A stretch of DNA of 64,000 nucleotides from Duganella sp. Root1480D1 (GCF_001427305.1 NZ_LMFZ01000012.1:310001-374000), one strand, 5' to 3'; positions 52,038 to 60,119 are shown, numbered from the stretch's first letter. Translations and numbers: made by a program. Notes: generated by a model from the letters alone, not told the origin.

Positions 52038-53426
52038 ATGAAAACCAACATCGCAACCCTCATCCGCGCTGCCTTTATCGCTGCTGCCAGCGCTGCCTCC
52101 ATCGCCCAGGCCGGCCCACTCGGCGGCGCGCTTGGCGGGAATATTGGCGGCGGCATCGGCGGTGCTTTCGGTGGCGGCATGAGCGCCATGCGCGGCGGGA
52201 TGACCGGTGACATCGCTGGCAGCACCATGCGCGGGAGCCGTGCCGGCGCGGATATCGCCGGCAATGCAGCCGGTAATGCCACGGCTACTGCTTCCCGCGC
52301 TGCCGCAGCAGATTCGGCAGCAAATAACGCCAGCCAGCGCGGCCTGGATGCCAGCGGCGCGGCGAGTGGCGCCGGCAACCTGACCGGCAACCTGTCGCGC
52401 AATTCCGGCGCGGCCGGCGGTAATGCGGACGGTGCTGCAAGCAGTGCTGCGAACGGCGGCGCAAACGGCATCGCGGGCAGCCTGGCGGGTGGCGCGAACG
52501 GCGCTTCTTCACTGGGCGCACAACTGGCACGCGGAGCTGGCACAAGCAGCGGCAATGCGGACGGCGCGGCCAACGGCGCAGCTAATGGTGCCGCCAATGG
52601 TGCCGCCAACGGTGCCGCAAATGGTGCCGAAGGCGGCCTCGCCGGCGGTGCGGCCGGCGCTTCCGCTCTCGGCGGCAAGGTGGCGCATGGTGTCGGCTCG
52701 GCGACTGGTGCTGCCGATGGCGCGGCATCCCGCGCCGCAAACGGTTCGGCAACCGGTACGACAAATCGCGCTTCGAACAGCGCCGCAAACAGCAATGCCA
52801 GCGGCAATGCGAATGGCGCGGCCAACGGTGCCGCCAATGGCCTGGCGGGCAGCCTTGCCGGCGGTGCGGCAGGCGCCCATTCGCTCGGCGGCCAGGTGGC
52901 GCGCAATGCGGGTGCCGCCAGCGGCAGCGCAGACGGCGTGGCGAATGGCGCAGCAAACAGCGGCTCCAACAGCACCGCGAATGGCACGCCAGGCGGCTCG
53001 TCGAACGGCGGCAAATCCGCTTCCGCATCGGGTAATGGTAGCGGCGCATCCGGCCTCGGCGCCAGCCTGGCGCGCGGCGCAAACGGCTTGAGCGGCAGCG
53101 CCGACGGTGCGTCGAATGGCGGCGCAAATGCGAATGCAAGCCGTTCCGGCGGCAGCGGTTCTGCAAACGGCAACGGCGCGGCCAGCGGCCAGGCTGCAGC
53201 ACCATCCCGCAGCGCCAACCGCCACGCCAACGCCTCGGTAAACGGCTCGGCGAACGGCTCCGCCAGCGCCAGCAAAACCCCTCGCAGCAGTAGTGCCAAC
53301 GGCAGCACCGGCAGCCAATCCGCACCGCAGCAATCGACGAAAAGCGCCTCCGCCAACGGCAATGTGAACGCCGGCTTCAACGCCCAGGCAGGCAAGAACG
53401 CCGCCGTTGAAGGCTCCGCACAGTAG
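52038..53426 (+). CDS. Secreted Ala/Gly/Asn/Ser-rich repeat protein
   Basis: A 462-residue precursor with a signal peptide (MKTNIATLIRAAFIAAASAA...AQA), a Gly-rich stretch (GGALGGNIGGGIGGAFGGGM) and then about five imperfect repeats. Each has a core like SLGGQVARNAGAASGSADGV followed by NGAANGA-type tracts. Cysteine is absent and charged residues are few. AAGGAG lies seven bases upstream of the ATG. No function is recognisable; composition suggests a surface, matrix or amyloid-like structural protein. Association with an ECF sigma factor and a subtilase supports an extracytoplasmic role. Confidence 0.8.
   Translation: MKTNIATLIRAAFIAAASAASIAQAGPLGGALGGNIGGGIGGAFGGGMSAMRGGMTGDIAGSTMRGSRAGADIAGNAAGNATATASRAAAADSAANNASQRGLDASGAASGAGNLTGNLSRNSGAAGGNADGAASSAANGGANGIAGSLAGGANGASSLGAQLARGAGTSSGNADGAANGAANGAANGAANGAANGAEGGLAGGAAGASALGGKVAHGVGSATGAADGAASRAANGSATGTTNRASNSAANSNASGNANGAANGAANGLAGSLAGGAAGAHSLGGQVARNAGAASGSADGVANGAANSGSNSTANGTPGGSSNGGKSASASGNGSGASGLGASLARGANGLSGSADGASNGGANANASRSGGSGSANGNGAASGQAAAPSRSANRHANASVNGSANGSASASKTPRSSSANGSTGSQSAPQQSTKSASANGNVNAGFNAQAGKNAAVEGSAQ
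52563..52628 (+). repeat. 12-base tandem repeat inside the repeat-protein gene
   Basis: Five in-frame copies of a 12-base unit encoding Gly-Ala-Ala-Asn (for example GGTGCCGCCAAT) plus a partial sixth. Slippage here would change length by four residues without shifting the frame. Confidence 0.85.
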
Positions 53427-53599
53427 CGCACCACCCTGGGGAGGCACGGCGAAAAAGCTTAAACTACCTGAGGTTTTCGCCAAAACCTTCACCGGATTTC
53501 GTGGCGAGCCAGTCACTATATGGGCTTCTTCAAAAAACGGTACACACTTTTTTCAATTAATGTGCTAATCTGCGCGCTCCATTAACCAAGGAGGTAGTA

Positions 53600-53887
53600 A
53601 TGAAAAAAGGCGAACTGATTGCAGAATTTGCGAAGCGTACCGAAATGTCCGGCGCAGCCGCTAACGACGCAATTAACACCCTGATCGCGATCGTTACCGA
53701 GCGTCTGAAAAAGGGCGACACCGTTGGCATCACCGGTTTCGGCACCTTCTCCGTCGCCAAGCGCGCCGCTCGCAAAGGCCGCAACCCAGCAACCGGCGAA
53801 GCGATCAAGATCGCTGCATCCAAGACCCCTAAGTTCTCGGCTGGCGCGACCCTGAAAGCCGCTGTGAACCCAACCAAGAAGAAGTAA
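53600..53887 (+). CDS. HU-family DNA-binding protein
   Basis: A 95-residue histone-like protein. It has MKKGELIAEFAKRTEMSGAA at the N-terminus, the beta-arm region GITGFGTFSVAKRAARKGRN and the minor-groove-inserting proline in RNPATGEAI. The Lys-rich tail is NPTKKK. A strong AAGGAGG precedes the ATG. The gene is monocistronic, ended by a strong terminator. Homo- or heterodimers bend DNA and organise the nucleoid. Confidence 0.95.
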   Translation: MKKGELIAEFAKRTEMSGAAANDAINTLIAIVTERLKKGDTVGITGFGTFSVAKRAARKGRNPATGEAIKIAASKTPKFSAGATLKAAVNPTKKK

Positions 53888-53907
53888 TTCTTCAGGCTTA
53901 CCGCCAG

Positions 53908-53957
53908 AACGGCGGTTCAAGACTGGCCAAACGGCTCGTCTTGAACCGCCGTTTTTT
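53908..53957 (+). terminator. Strong Rho-independent terminator after HU gene
   Basis: AACGGCGGTTCAAGAC and GTCTTGAACCGCCGTT form a perfect sixteen-pair stem around a 14-base loop, followed by TTTT. Confidence 0.95.
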
Positions 53958-54183
53958 ATTGTGCGCTGCACCGATCACTTCCTGCGTAGGACGAACAAGG
54001 ACATGCAAACTTCCCATATGCTGGCTGCCCTCCCGCTGCCGTTGGCAGCGCACGCGTTCGATTCAATCCGGTGCGGGCCGTGGTAACGAGCGTGCGCTGA
54101 ATTGGAGCCTATCCTCTAAGGCTCAGGCAGTTTTCTTTTGTATGATGGCGCTTCATAACCCCACTAAACCAAAGGTAGACACC

Positions 54184-54435
54184 ATGAGCCTGCAAGAACA
54201 ATTCGACCAAGCGATGGCCGATTCCAAGAACCTGCCGGAACGCCCAGACAATATGACCCTGCTGAAGATCTACGCCCTGTTCAAGCAAGGCTCGGCAGGC
54301 GATGCCACCGGCGAGCGCCCAGGCATGACGGATTTCGTCAACCGCGCCAAGTTCGACGCGTGGGCGGCACTGGCCGGCACCAGCCAGGACGACGCCAAGC
54401 AGCAGTACATCGACCTGATCGAAAGCCTGAAGTAA
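54184..54435 (+). CDS. Acyl-CoA-binding protein
   Basis: An 83-residue four-helix ACBP. It has LQEQFDQAMADSKNLPERPD, LLKIYALFKQGSAGDATGER and the C-terminal FDAWAALAGTSQDDAKQQYI, all typical; the YALFKQ and K-W contacts for CoA are present. It buffers long-chain acyl-CoA in the cytoplasm. The upstream open frame is non-homologous, and this ATG gives full family length. Confidence 0.95.
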   Translation: MSLQEQFDQAMADSKNLPERPDNMTLLKIYALFKQGSAGDATGERPGMTDFVNRAKFDAWAALAGTSQDDAKQQYIDLIESLK

Positions 54436-54449
54436 TCCTCCCGCCTTCG

Positions 54450-54479
54450 GCGCCGCGCTTGTCAAAACCTGCGCGGCGC
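54450..54479 (+). terminator. GC-rich hairpin after the ACBP gene
   Basis: GCGCCGCGC and GCGCGGCGC pair perfectly over nine bases with a 12-base loop. No U tract follows, so it may be a weak terminator or an mRNA-stabilising hairpin. Confidence 0.4.
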
Positions 54480-54516
54480 TGCACACTGCAGCATTTGCAA
54501 AATAATTAACAGTCAA

Positions 54517-54855
54517 ATGCTGGATAACCATTCCAGGATCGCCGCGATCGTCCACATCGTCCTCGGCTTCCTTTCCTTGCTGTTGCTGGCCTGCCTGGGC
54601 ATCTTCTTCCGCGCCCTGGCGGAAATAGTACGCGATGTCCCTGCTGTCTTTGAGTTCATCGCCGGTGCCGGCATCATTATCCTCGGCGTGCTGGTTGCCC
54701 TCTGCCTGCTGCAAATCGGCTCCGCCATCGCTTTCCTGAAAGGTGCGCGCGCGGCTCGCACCCCGCTGATTATCTTCAGCTTCATCGCCCTGTTTAACGT
54801 TCCGGTCGGTACCGTGGCAGGCGGCTATTCCCTGTGGGCGCTACTGCGCAAGTGA
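54517..54855 (+). CDS. Small membrane protein, function unknown
   Basis: A 112-residue hydrophobic protein with three likely transmembrane helices (IVHIVLGFLSLLLLACLGIF; FIAGAGIIILGVLVALCLLQ; and about residues 84-105, LIIFSFIALFNVPVGTVAGG). I do not recognise the family. The stop codon overlaps the start of the next gene (TGATG), which suggests coupled translation with the DUF2867-like gene. Confidence 0.7.
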   Translation: MLDNHSRIAAIVHIVLGFLSLLLLACLGIFFRALAEIVRDVPAVFEFIAGAGIIILGVLVALCLLQIGSAIAFLKGARAARTPLIIFSFIALFNVPVGTVAGGYSLWALLRK

Positions 54856-55373
54856 TGCGCGGCGCCGTCATCCCCGCCACAGCGCCGGCAGGCAGCCAGG
54901 CCAGCCTGCGTCTGCCGGGTGCGTATTTTCATGACTGCTACCAGATCGCGGCGCCGGATGCCAATGCCTCGGCGCTAGAACTGTACATGCACGTTGTGGG
55001 CCAGACGCCCGGTTGGGTGAACCGTCTCATGGCCTTGCGTAACTTGCTGGTCGGCCTGGCCGGACTGAAAAACCTGGGCCACCTGGGCGCGCTGAACGCC
55101 GCCAAACCGATAGCCGAGTATCGTATCGGCGACCGCGTAGGCATCTTCTCCCTGCTTTACCTGTCACCGGATGAAGTGCTGCTGGGCGATTCGGACAAGC
55201 ACCTGGACGTGGTGCTGTCCGTCTGCAAGGTACCGCAAGGTGCGGTCAGCATTACCACGGTGGTCCATGTCCACAACTGGCTGGGCCGCCTGTACATGCT
55301 GCCGGTCACGCCGCTGCACAAGATCATCGTCAAGACCATGCTGAAGAGGACAGCTTCCCTGCCCTCGCTCTGA
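54855..55373 (+). CDS. DUF2867-like protein
   Basis: A 172-residue soluble protein with ARG-free N-terminus LRLPGAYFHDCYQIAAPDAN, then IGDRVGIFSLLYLSPDEVLL, a beta-rich VVHVHNWLGRLYMLPVTPLH and a basic C-terminus (KIIVKTMLKRTA). The HNxxGRxYMxPVxPxHK pattern is typical of DUF2867 proteins, whose function is unknown. The ATG overlaps the stop codon of the preceding membrane protein gene. Confidence 0.78.
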   Translation: MRGAVIPATAPAGSQASLRLPGAYFHDCYQIAAPDANASALELYMHVVGQTPGWVNRLMALRNLLVGLAGLKNLGHLGALNAAKPIAEYRIGDRVGIFSLLYLSPDEVLLGDSDKHLDVVLSVCKVPQGAVSITTVVHVHNWLGRLYMLPVTPLHKIIVKTMLKRTASLPSL

Positions 55374-55387
55374 TATGCTGGGGGCGT

Positions 55388-55936
55388 ATGAAAAGCCTCG
55401 AACGAATCCAGCAAAACTCCCGCGAAATCAACCGGATGCTGGCGCGTATCAACACGCTGGTCCAGGAGCGCGACACATCGTCAACGAAGCGCACGGAATG
55501 GCAAGCGGCCTGCCAGGATTTTTTTGCACGCTACGATGCCTTGTCCTTCCCGGGCGGTGCGGCGATGCTGGCGCGCGTGCGCAGTGGCGATCTCGATGCC
55601 CTGGAAGCGGCGGTGCAATTCCTGCTGGCCGATCCTTACCATTTCCGTTCCGGCTATTTGAAAGAGCGCCTGTGGCGCTGGCTTGCACGCCAGCCTCTCA
55701 GCGCCAGCGCGCGCGACCAGCTGGAACAAGCGGCCCTTGCCTATCTTGACCGCCGCATCTGCCGCGAGTTCTGGACGATGTGCAAAACCATGGCGCGCCT
55801 TGGCCGCACGCAGTTCTGGTCGCGGGTTGCAGAACGCGCTGCGACGGGCGATGTTCGCGCAACGCTGTTGCTTGCATACCGCACCAACTTGCAGGCTGGT
55901 GCGCAGGCCCGCCACCTCTTCTACCAGGCATGTTAG
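55388..55936 (+). CDS. Hypothetical protein, helical
   Basis: A 182-residue soluble, predicted all-helical protein with many Arg and Ala residues. Recognisable features are an N-terminal coiled stretch (LERIQQNSREINRMLARINT) and a Trp/Arg-rich middle (KERLWRWLARQP). I do not recognise the family. It lies 14 bases after the DUF2867-like gene and 30 bases before the GNAT gene, so a shared transcript is likely. Confidence 0.65.
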   Translation: MKSLERIQQNSREINRMLARINTLVQERDTSSTKRTEWQAACQDFFARYDALSFPGGAAMLARVRSGDLDALEAAVQFLLADPYHFRSGYLKERLWRWLARQPLSASARDQLEQAALAYLDRRICREFWTMCKTMARLGRTQFWSRVAERAATGDVRATLLLAYRTNLQAGAQARHLFYQAC

Positions 55937-55966
55937 AGTTGCGCTTTTTATAAGCCGCCCTCACGC

Positions 55967-56881
55967 ATGACACTTGAATTTCGACGCGCGACGACTGCCG
56001 ATATCCCCGCCATGAGCGCGATCCGGCTGGCCGTGCGCGAAAACGCGCTGACCAATCCAGACCGCATAACACAGCAGATGTACGAGGATTACCTGGACCG
56101 GCTGGGCCAGGGCTGGGTTTGCGAGCGCGATGGAACCGTGATTGGCTTTTCTTACGCCGCGCACGAGGATAATTCAATTTGGGCGCTGTTTGTCGAACCG
56201 GCGCATGAAGGATTGGGCGCAGGCAAACAATTGCTGCAGCTGGCGACGGATTGGCTGTTTGCTGGCGGCGCCCAAGCCGTCAGTCTCTCCACCGCAGCCG
56301 ACACTCGCGCTGACCGCTTCTACCTGGCCCAGGGCTGGGTGCGCGGTGAACTGACAGCCAATGGCAACGTCGACTACCGTGTTGTGCGTGGAGCGACGAT
56401 CCGCCGCGCAGAAGCCGGCGACCTTGATGCCATGTGGGCGATCTTCCAGCCGCTGCTGGCAGGTGGCGATGCATTCCCCTTCGGCGCGGGATTTGAGAAG
56501 TCGACCTTCCAGCTTCATTGGTTCAGCAGCCACCCGGCGTATGTCGCTTGCGCTGGCGAACAAATCCTCGGCATGTACAAGATGGGTGCCAACTATCCCG
56601 ACCACGGTGCCCACGTCGCCAGTGCAACCTATGCCGTTGCCGGGCAGGCGCAAGGCAAAGGCATCGGCCGCAAGCTGGTTGAGCACAGCCTGGCACAGGC
56701 ACGGCGGGAGGGCTTCCTGGCAATGCAGTTCAACTACGTCGTCAGCACGAACGCTTCGGCGATGTCGTTATACCGCAAGCTCGGCTTCAATATCGCCGGC
56801 ACTTTGCCGCAAGCTTTCCGTCACCGCGAACTTGGGCTGGTCGACTGCTACGTTTTACATCGATTCCTGGAAGAAGAATGA
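55967..56881 (+). CDS. Tandem-GNAT N-acetyltransferase
   Basis: A 304-residue protein with two GNAT folds. The first (residues 1-145) starts LEFRRATTADIPAMSAIRLA and has LFVEPAHEGLGAGKQLLQLA for acetyl-CoA. The second (about 145-300) has a matching GQAQGKGIGRKLVEHSLAQA and YRKLGFNIAGTLPQAFRH. The pyrophosphate-binding Q/R-x-x-G-x-G/A is better kept in the second. Substrate is unknown. The stop codon overlaps the next gene by four bases. Confidence 0.85.
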   Translation: MTLEFRRATTADIPAMSAIRLAVRENALTNPDRITQQMYEDYLDRLGQGWVCERDGTVIGFSYAAHEDNSIWALFVEPAHEGLGAGKQLLQLATDWLFAGGAQAVSLSTAADTRADRFYLAQGWVRGELTANGNVDYRVVRGATIRRAEAGDLDAMWAIFQPLLAGGDAFPFGAGFEKSTFQLHWFSSHPAYVACAGEQILGMYKMGANYPDHGAHVASATYAVAGQAQGKGIGRKLVEHSLAQARREGFLAMQFNYVVSTNASAMSLYRKLGFNIAGTLPQAFRHRELGLVDCYVLHRFLEEE

Positions 56882-57489
56882 AGAAGTTAATGGTCCTGCT
56901 GTTTTGCCTGGTGCTGCCCTCGGTTTGGGCCGAAGGCAATTCTTCTGCGCTGGCAAATGAGGTAAATGCAAGCAGGGATTGGGCGGCCGATCTTGCAAAG
57001 TGCCCTGCCGACCTGATGCCTGCGACAAGCCATCCAGACTACGACCGTAGGGTTAAAGCGCAATGCGAGGCTGAATCAAGCCAGGCGGCATGCCTGGCTG
57101 CTTGCAAAGCCGGCAAAGGTGAACATTGTTATTGGTTGGGGAATGCGCTGCAAGCGTCGGAGCATGATGATCGCGCGTCGGAAATTCTGTTCCAGCGCTC
57201 CTGCAAATTAGGCGTGCCATCCGGCTGCACCAACCGCGCGGCCATTCTGTTACCGCCCGCAAAAACGACGGTGGATGCGCAGAGCTGTCCTGCCCGCACC
57301 TTCGCGCGGACCTGCGCGGCGAACGACCCATGGGGCTGTACGATGTACGGCTTTATCCTGGGCGGCGACAAGGGCAATGCAAGCAGCAAGCAAAAAGCCC
57401 TGGAGGTCCTCAGGAAGTCGTGCCAGTTTGGCGAAAAAGATCCAGCCTGCCGGGCCGCCAACGCGATGCGAAAAGACCTGGAACGATGA
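56878..57489 (+). CDS. Cysteine-rich secreted protein with Sel1-like helices
   Basis: A 203-residue precursor with a signal peptide (MKKLMVLLFCLVLPSVWA) and about a dozen cysteines in pairs (ACLAACKAGKGEHCYWLGNA; RSCKLGVPSGCTNRAAIL; CAANDPWGCTMYGFIL; RKSCQFGEKDPACRAAN). The spacing suggests Sel1/Hcp-like alpha-alpha repeats held by disulfides, hence periplasmic. The ATG overlaps the GNAT stop codon, so the two are co-expressed. Function is unknown. Confidence 0.75.
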   Translation: MKKLMVLLFCLVLPSVWAEGNSSALANEVNASRDWAADLAKCPADLMPATSHPDYDRRVKAQCEAESSQAACLAACKAGKGEHCYWLGNALQASEHDDRASEILFQRSCKLGVPSGCTNRAAILLPPAKTTVDAQSCPARTFARTCAANDPWGCTMYGFILGGDKGNASSKQKALEVLRKSCQFGEKDPACRAANAMRKDLER

Positions 57490-57520
57490 AGAAGATCGTT
57501 CCTGCTGCGATTCCGGTTGC

Positions 57521-57802
57521 TTAAGCGGTAGCGAACACCGAACGCATCTTCTCAGCCACCTTGCCTTCGATGGCGCTCTTGAAGGCGCCCATCAGGAAGC
57601 CGAGCTTGATATTCATATGGGCCGCGCTGTCCGCCAGGGTCAGCGTGCCTTCCACGCCGCTGCGACCGAACTTCAGGGTGTCGCCGTGCCATTGGCAGGC
57701 CAGGTCGAATTCCTTGGCAATACGTTGTGCGACTTGTTCTGCTGCTGCGCGCGCTTGCGCAGGTTCCAGGCTGTGGGCCTGGGTGATGTTGATATCGGCC
57801 AT
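57521..57802 (-). CDS. Polyhydroxyalkanoic acid system family protein
   Basis: A 93-residue protein of the PHA-granule-region type (MADINITQAHSLEPAQARAA; LACQWHGDTLKFGRSGVEG; ADSAAHMNIKLGFLMGAFKS). Family members are found beside PHA genes and may act at granules; the biochemical role is not established. A PHA depolymerase gene is 4 kb away. It is convergent with the Cys-rich protein gene and divergent from the metalloprotease gene. Confidence 0.85.
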   Translation of the reverse strand: MADINITQAHSLEPAQARAAAEQVAQRIAKEFDLACQWHGDTLKFGRSGVEGTLTLADSAAHMNIKLGFLMGAFKSAIEGKVAEKMRSVFATA

Positions 57803-57923
57803 ACTCTGCTAATCAAAAAGCACAAAAGGCGCTATTTTAACGCACGTACCTTTGTGCTGGATCAAAGGGCGCTGTCGCAGACAGGGTAACCATGGTCATT
57901 CAACCGCCCTTGGGAGAGTGATC

Positions 57924-59333
57924 ATGGATGAGAATATGTGCATGACTTTGCCTGTCAGCTTTGTGCCGACGCCATCCGCCCTGTACCGCGCGCACCGCAA
58001 GTCGGCGCAACTGCTACAGCAGCCCAGCCTGCCACGCCTGAAAGATACCGCGTTGCCAACGCGTGCCGCCGCCGCACCGCCCGCCGGCGCGCGCGTGCTG
58101 ATCTGGAAGCAGGATCCTTCCGTCAGCGAAATCGGCACCCGCAAGATTTTTCTGCCAGGCGTGATCCTGGAAGGCCCGCGCGATGCCCGCATCACTTACG
58201 GCGAGCCCGGCATTGCGCCGGTCAGCCCGAATGCCTTCGGCGACTTCATCATGGCGCCGGACACCGACCAGTTCGATGCCGTGCACGCCTTCGCCGTGGT
58301 GCGCCTGACCCTGACCATGTACCAGCGCGTGCTGTCGCGCGCCGACAGGAGCGCACCCCTGCCCTGGGCCTGGAACAGCGGCAGCAACACCGATCCGCTG
58401 CAAGTCTTCCCGCACGGATTGCCGAATGTGATGAACGCTTATTACAGCCGCAGCGACCGCGCGCTGAAGTTCGGCGACTTCGTGCCAACCGGCGCGGCGG
58501 GCCGGGTGTTCACCTGCCGCTCCTTCGATATCGTATCGCACGAAACCGGACACGCGGTGCTGGACGGGCTGAAGCCGAAGTGGATCCTGAACAGCGCGCC
58601 GCCGCAAACCGGCGGCCTGCATGAATCCTTTGGCGACCTGACCGCCATCTTCCTCGCGCTATCCCAGCTCGACCAGGTGGAAGCGGTGATCGCGCAAACC
58701 AAGGCCGACCTGCACGACAAGACCTTCCTGGCCGATATGGCGGAACAGTTCGGCCTGGCGCTCGGCCGCCCGAATGGCCTGCGCAACGCGGACAACGACC
58801 TCAAGCTGTCCGAAACCGGCAACGAGGTGCATGCGATTTCGCAGGTGTTCACCGGCGCCATCTATGACATCCTGGCCGACATCTTCGCCTTCGAACGGGC
58901 ACCGGGCCTGCGCGACGACGCCGCTTGCCTGCACAGCGTGGCGGCCTACCTGTGCAGCCTGGTGCTGCGCGCCCTGGTGGCAGCGCCGGACGCGAACGCC
59001 AAGTATGCCGACGTGGTCAATCAGATGCTGCGCATCGCGGCGGAAGACGGCAAGCCGGTCGACTACGCCAACTTCATCCGCAACCGCTTCGCCCTGCGCG
59101 AGGTGGTGGTCTCGCCCGTGCCGCTGACCGAGGACCAGCCGCAGAACCTGGAACTGCCGGCCATGGTGGAAGACGCGCCCGACGCGCGCCAGGACCGCCG
59201 CGCCTGCTGCGGTACCATGAACCACGCCGAGTACTTCGAACTGGAAGGCGTGCTCGATGCCGAGCGCCAGGCTTTAGCCGCCTGGTGCAAGAATTACAGT
59301 ACCCGTCACGGGGAGGTAGCCATCGAAAATTGA
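57924..59333 (+). CDS. M4-like (protealysin-type) zinc metalloprotease
   Basis: A 469-residue protein without an obvious signal peptide. The gluzincin motif is HETGH at 206-210 (VSHETGHAVLDGL), and a likely third zinc ligand is E234 in GGLHESFGDLTAIF. The spacing from the second His to Glu is 24 residues, longer than in thermolysin. GNEVHAISQVFTGAIYDILA further on fits the family's catalytic-domain end. GGGAG lies six bases upstream. The next gene encodes an emfourin-like inhibitor, the known partner of protealysin-like proteases. An internal or exported target cannot be decided. Confidence 0.82.
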   Translation: MDENMCMTLPVSFVPTPSALYRAHRKSAQLLQQPSLPRLKDTALPTRAAAAPPAGARVLIWKQDPSVSEIGTRKIFLPGVILEGPRDARITYGEPGIAPVSPNAFGDFIMAPDTDQFDAVHAFAVVRLTLTMYQRVLSRADRSAPLPWAWNSGSNTDPLQVFPHGLPNVMNAYYSRSDRALKFGDFVPTGAAGRVFTCRSFDIVSHETGHAVLDGLKPKWILNSAPPQTGGLHESFGDLTAIFLALSQLDQVEAVIAQTKADLHDKTFLADMAEQFGLALGRPNGLRNADNDLKLSETGNEVHAISQVFTGAIYDILADIFAFERAPGLRDDAACLHSVAAYLCSLVLRALVAAPDANAKYADVVNQMLRIAAEDGKPVDYANFIRNRFALREVVVSPVPLTEDQPQNLELPAMVEDAPDARQDRRACCGTMNHAEYFELEGVLDAERQALAAWCKNYSTRHGEVAIEN

Positions 59334-59377
59334 CGTCCTCCCCGTCCTGAAGGAAGGGGTTTCACGGAGCGATGCTG

Positions 59378-59656
59378 ATGAAGATCACCGCGACCGGCGG
59401 GGGCGGCTTTGCCGGACTCAGCCAGCACTTTGAAGTTGACACGGATGCAAGCCCAGCTGGTCCGGCGCTGGAGGCGGCCCTCGCCTCCAGTGGTTTTTTC
59501 ACATCTGCGGAAAATTTTTCGCCCCCGATCGGCGCCGATTTGGGGCACTGGACTATCACGGCCGACGACGGCCGTCGACGACATAGCTTAAGCTTTGTCG
59601 AGACCGGCGCCCCGCCTTGGCAAAATCTGCTCGATTTGATCCGTTCTGCTGCCTGA
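59378..59656 (+). CDS. Emfourin-like protealysin inhibitor
   Basis: A 92-residue protein beginning MKITATGGGGFAGLSQHFEV, the signature region of emfourin, a slow tight-binding inhibitor of protealysin-type M4 proteases. The C-terminus (PPWQNLLDLIRSA) also fits. GGAG lies eight bases before this ATG, better placed than for the ATG two codons upstream. The gene follows the metalloprotease gene by 44 bases in the same direction, the arrangement seen for known pairs. Confidence 0.75.
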   Translation: MKITATGGGGFAGLSQHFEVDTDASPAGPALEAALASSGFFTSAENFSPPIGADLGHWTITADDGRRRHSLSFVETGAPPWQNLLDLIRSAA

Positions 59657-59694
59657 AAGCAAGACTGTTAGAGGCACGCCACGAATTTGCTTAT

Positions 59695-59709
59695 TTAGAT
59701 TGTATCTAA
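59695..59709. promoter_or_regulatory. Dyad upstream of the fdxA promoter
   Basis: TTAGAT, TGT, ATCTAA is a perfect 6+6 inverted repeat ending eight bases upstream of the predicted -35 box, a possible activator site. Confidence 0.4.
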
Positions 59710-59716
59710 GCCCGAA

Positions 59717-59745
59717 TTGTGAGAAATAGCGGATTGCCTTAAAAT
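59717..59745 (+). promoter_or_regulatory. Predicted sigma-70 promoter of fdxA
   Basis: TTGTGA and TAAAAT are separated by exactly 17 bases, close to the -35/-10 consensus. Start of transcription would be near 59752, giving a leader of about 44 bases to the fdxA ATG. Confidence 0.6.
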
Positions 59746-59795
59746 ACAGTGCTTTGCTGAGCTTTTCCCAGCGCTCCAATATAGATAGGACTGTT

Positions 59796-60119
59796 ATGAC
59801 CCACGTTGTCACCGAATCCTGCATCGCCTGCCGCTATACCGATTGCGTCGATGTTTGCCCGGTAGATTGCTTCCGCGAAGGCCCGAATTTCCTGACGATT
59901 GACCCAGACGAATGCATCGACTGCGCCGTGTGCGTGGCCGAATGCCCGGTCAACGCCATCTTCGCCGAGGAAGACGTGCCGTCCGACCAGCAGCAATACA
60001 TCAAGATCAATGCGGACTTGTCGCGCAACTGGCCTTCGATCACCAAGACCAAGCCTGCCCTGCCGGAAGCCGAGCAGTTCAAGGACGTTAAGGAAAAGGC
60101 CCATTTGCTGAAGCGTTAA
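59796..60119 (+). CDS. fdxA: Ferredoxin FdxA (7Fe-8S type)
   Basis: A 107-residue ferredoxin. The first cluster region is [18 protein letters not shown] (3Fe-4S type, with a Tyr-Thr-Asp insertion and extra Cys) and the second [12 protein letters not shown] binds 4Fe-4S. The C-terminal extension ([19 protein letters not shown]) is usual for FdxA. Next to it is a TrxR-like ferredoxin reductase, its probable electron donor. Confidence 0.95.
   Translation: MTHVVTESCIACRYTDCVDVCPVDCFREGPNFLTIDPDECIDCAVCVAECPVNAIFAEEDVPSDQQQYIKINADLSRNWPSITKTKPALPEAEQFKDVKEKAHLLKR

Noticed and set aside
50831..53434. 867-codon minus-strand frame opposite the subtilase and repeat-protein genes
   Set aside because: Ala/Pro/Leu-rich mirror of the repeat coding sequence; the plus-strand frames have signal peptides, a catalytic triad and ribosome-binding sites.
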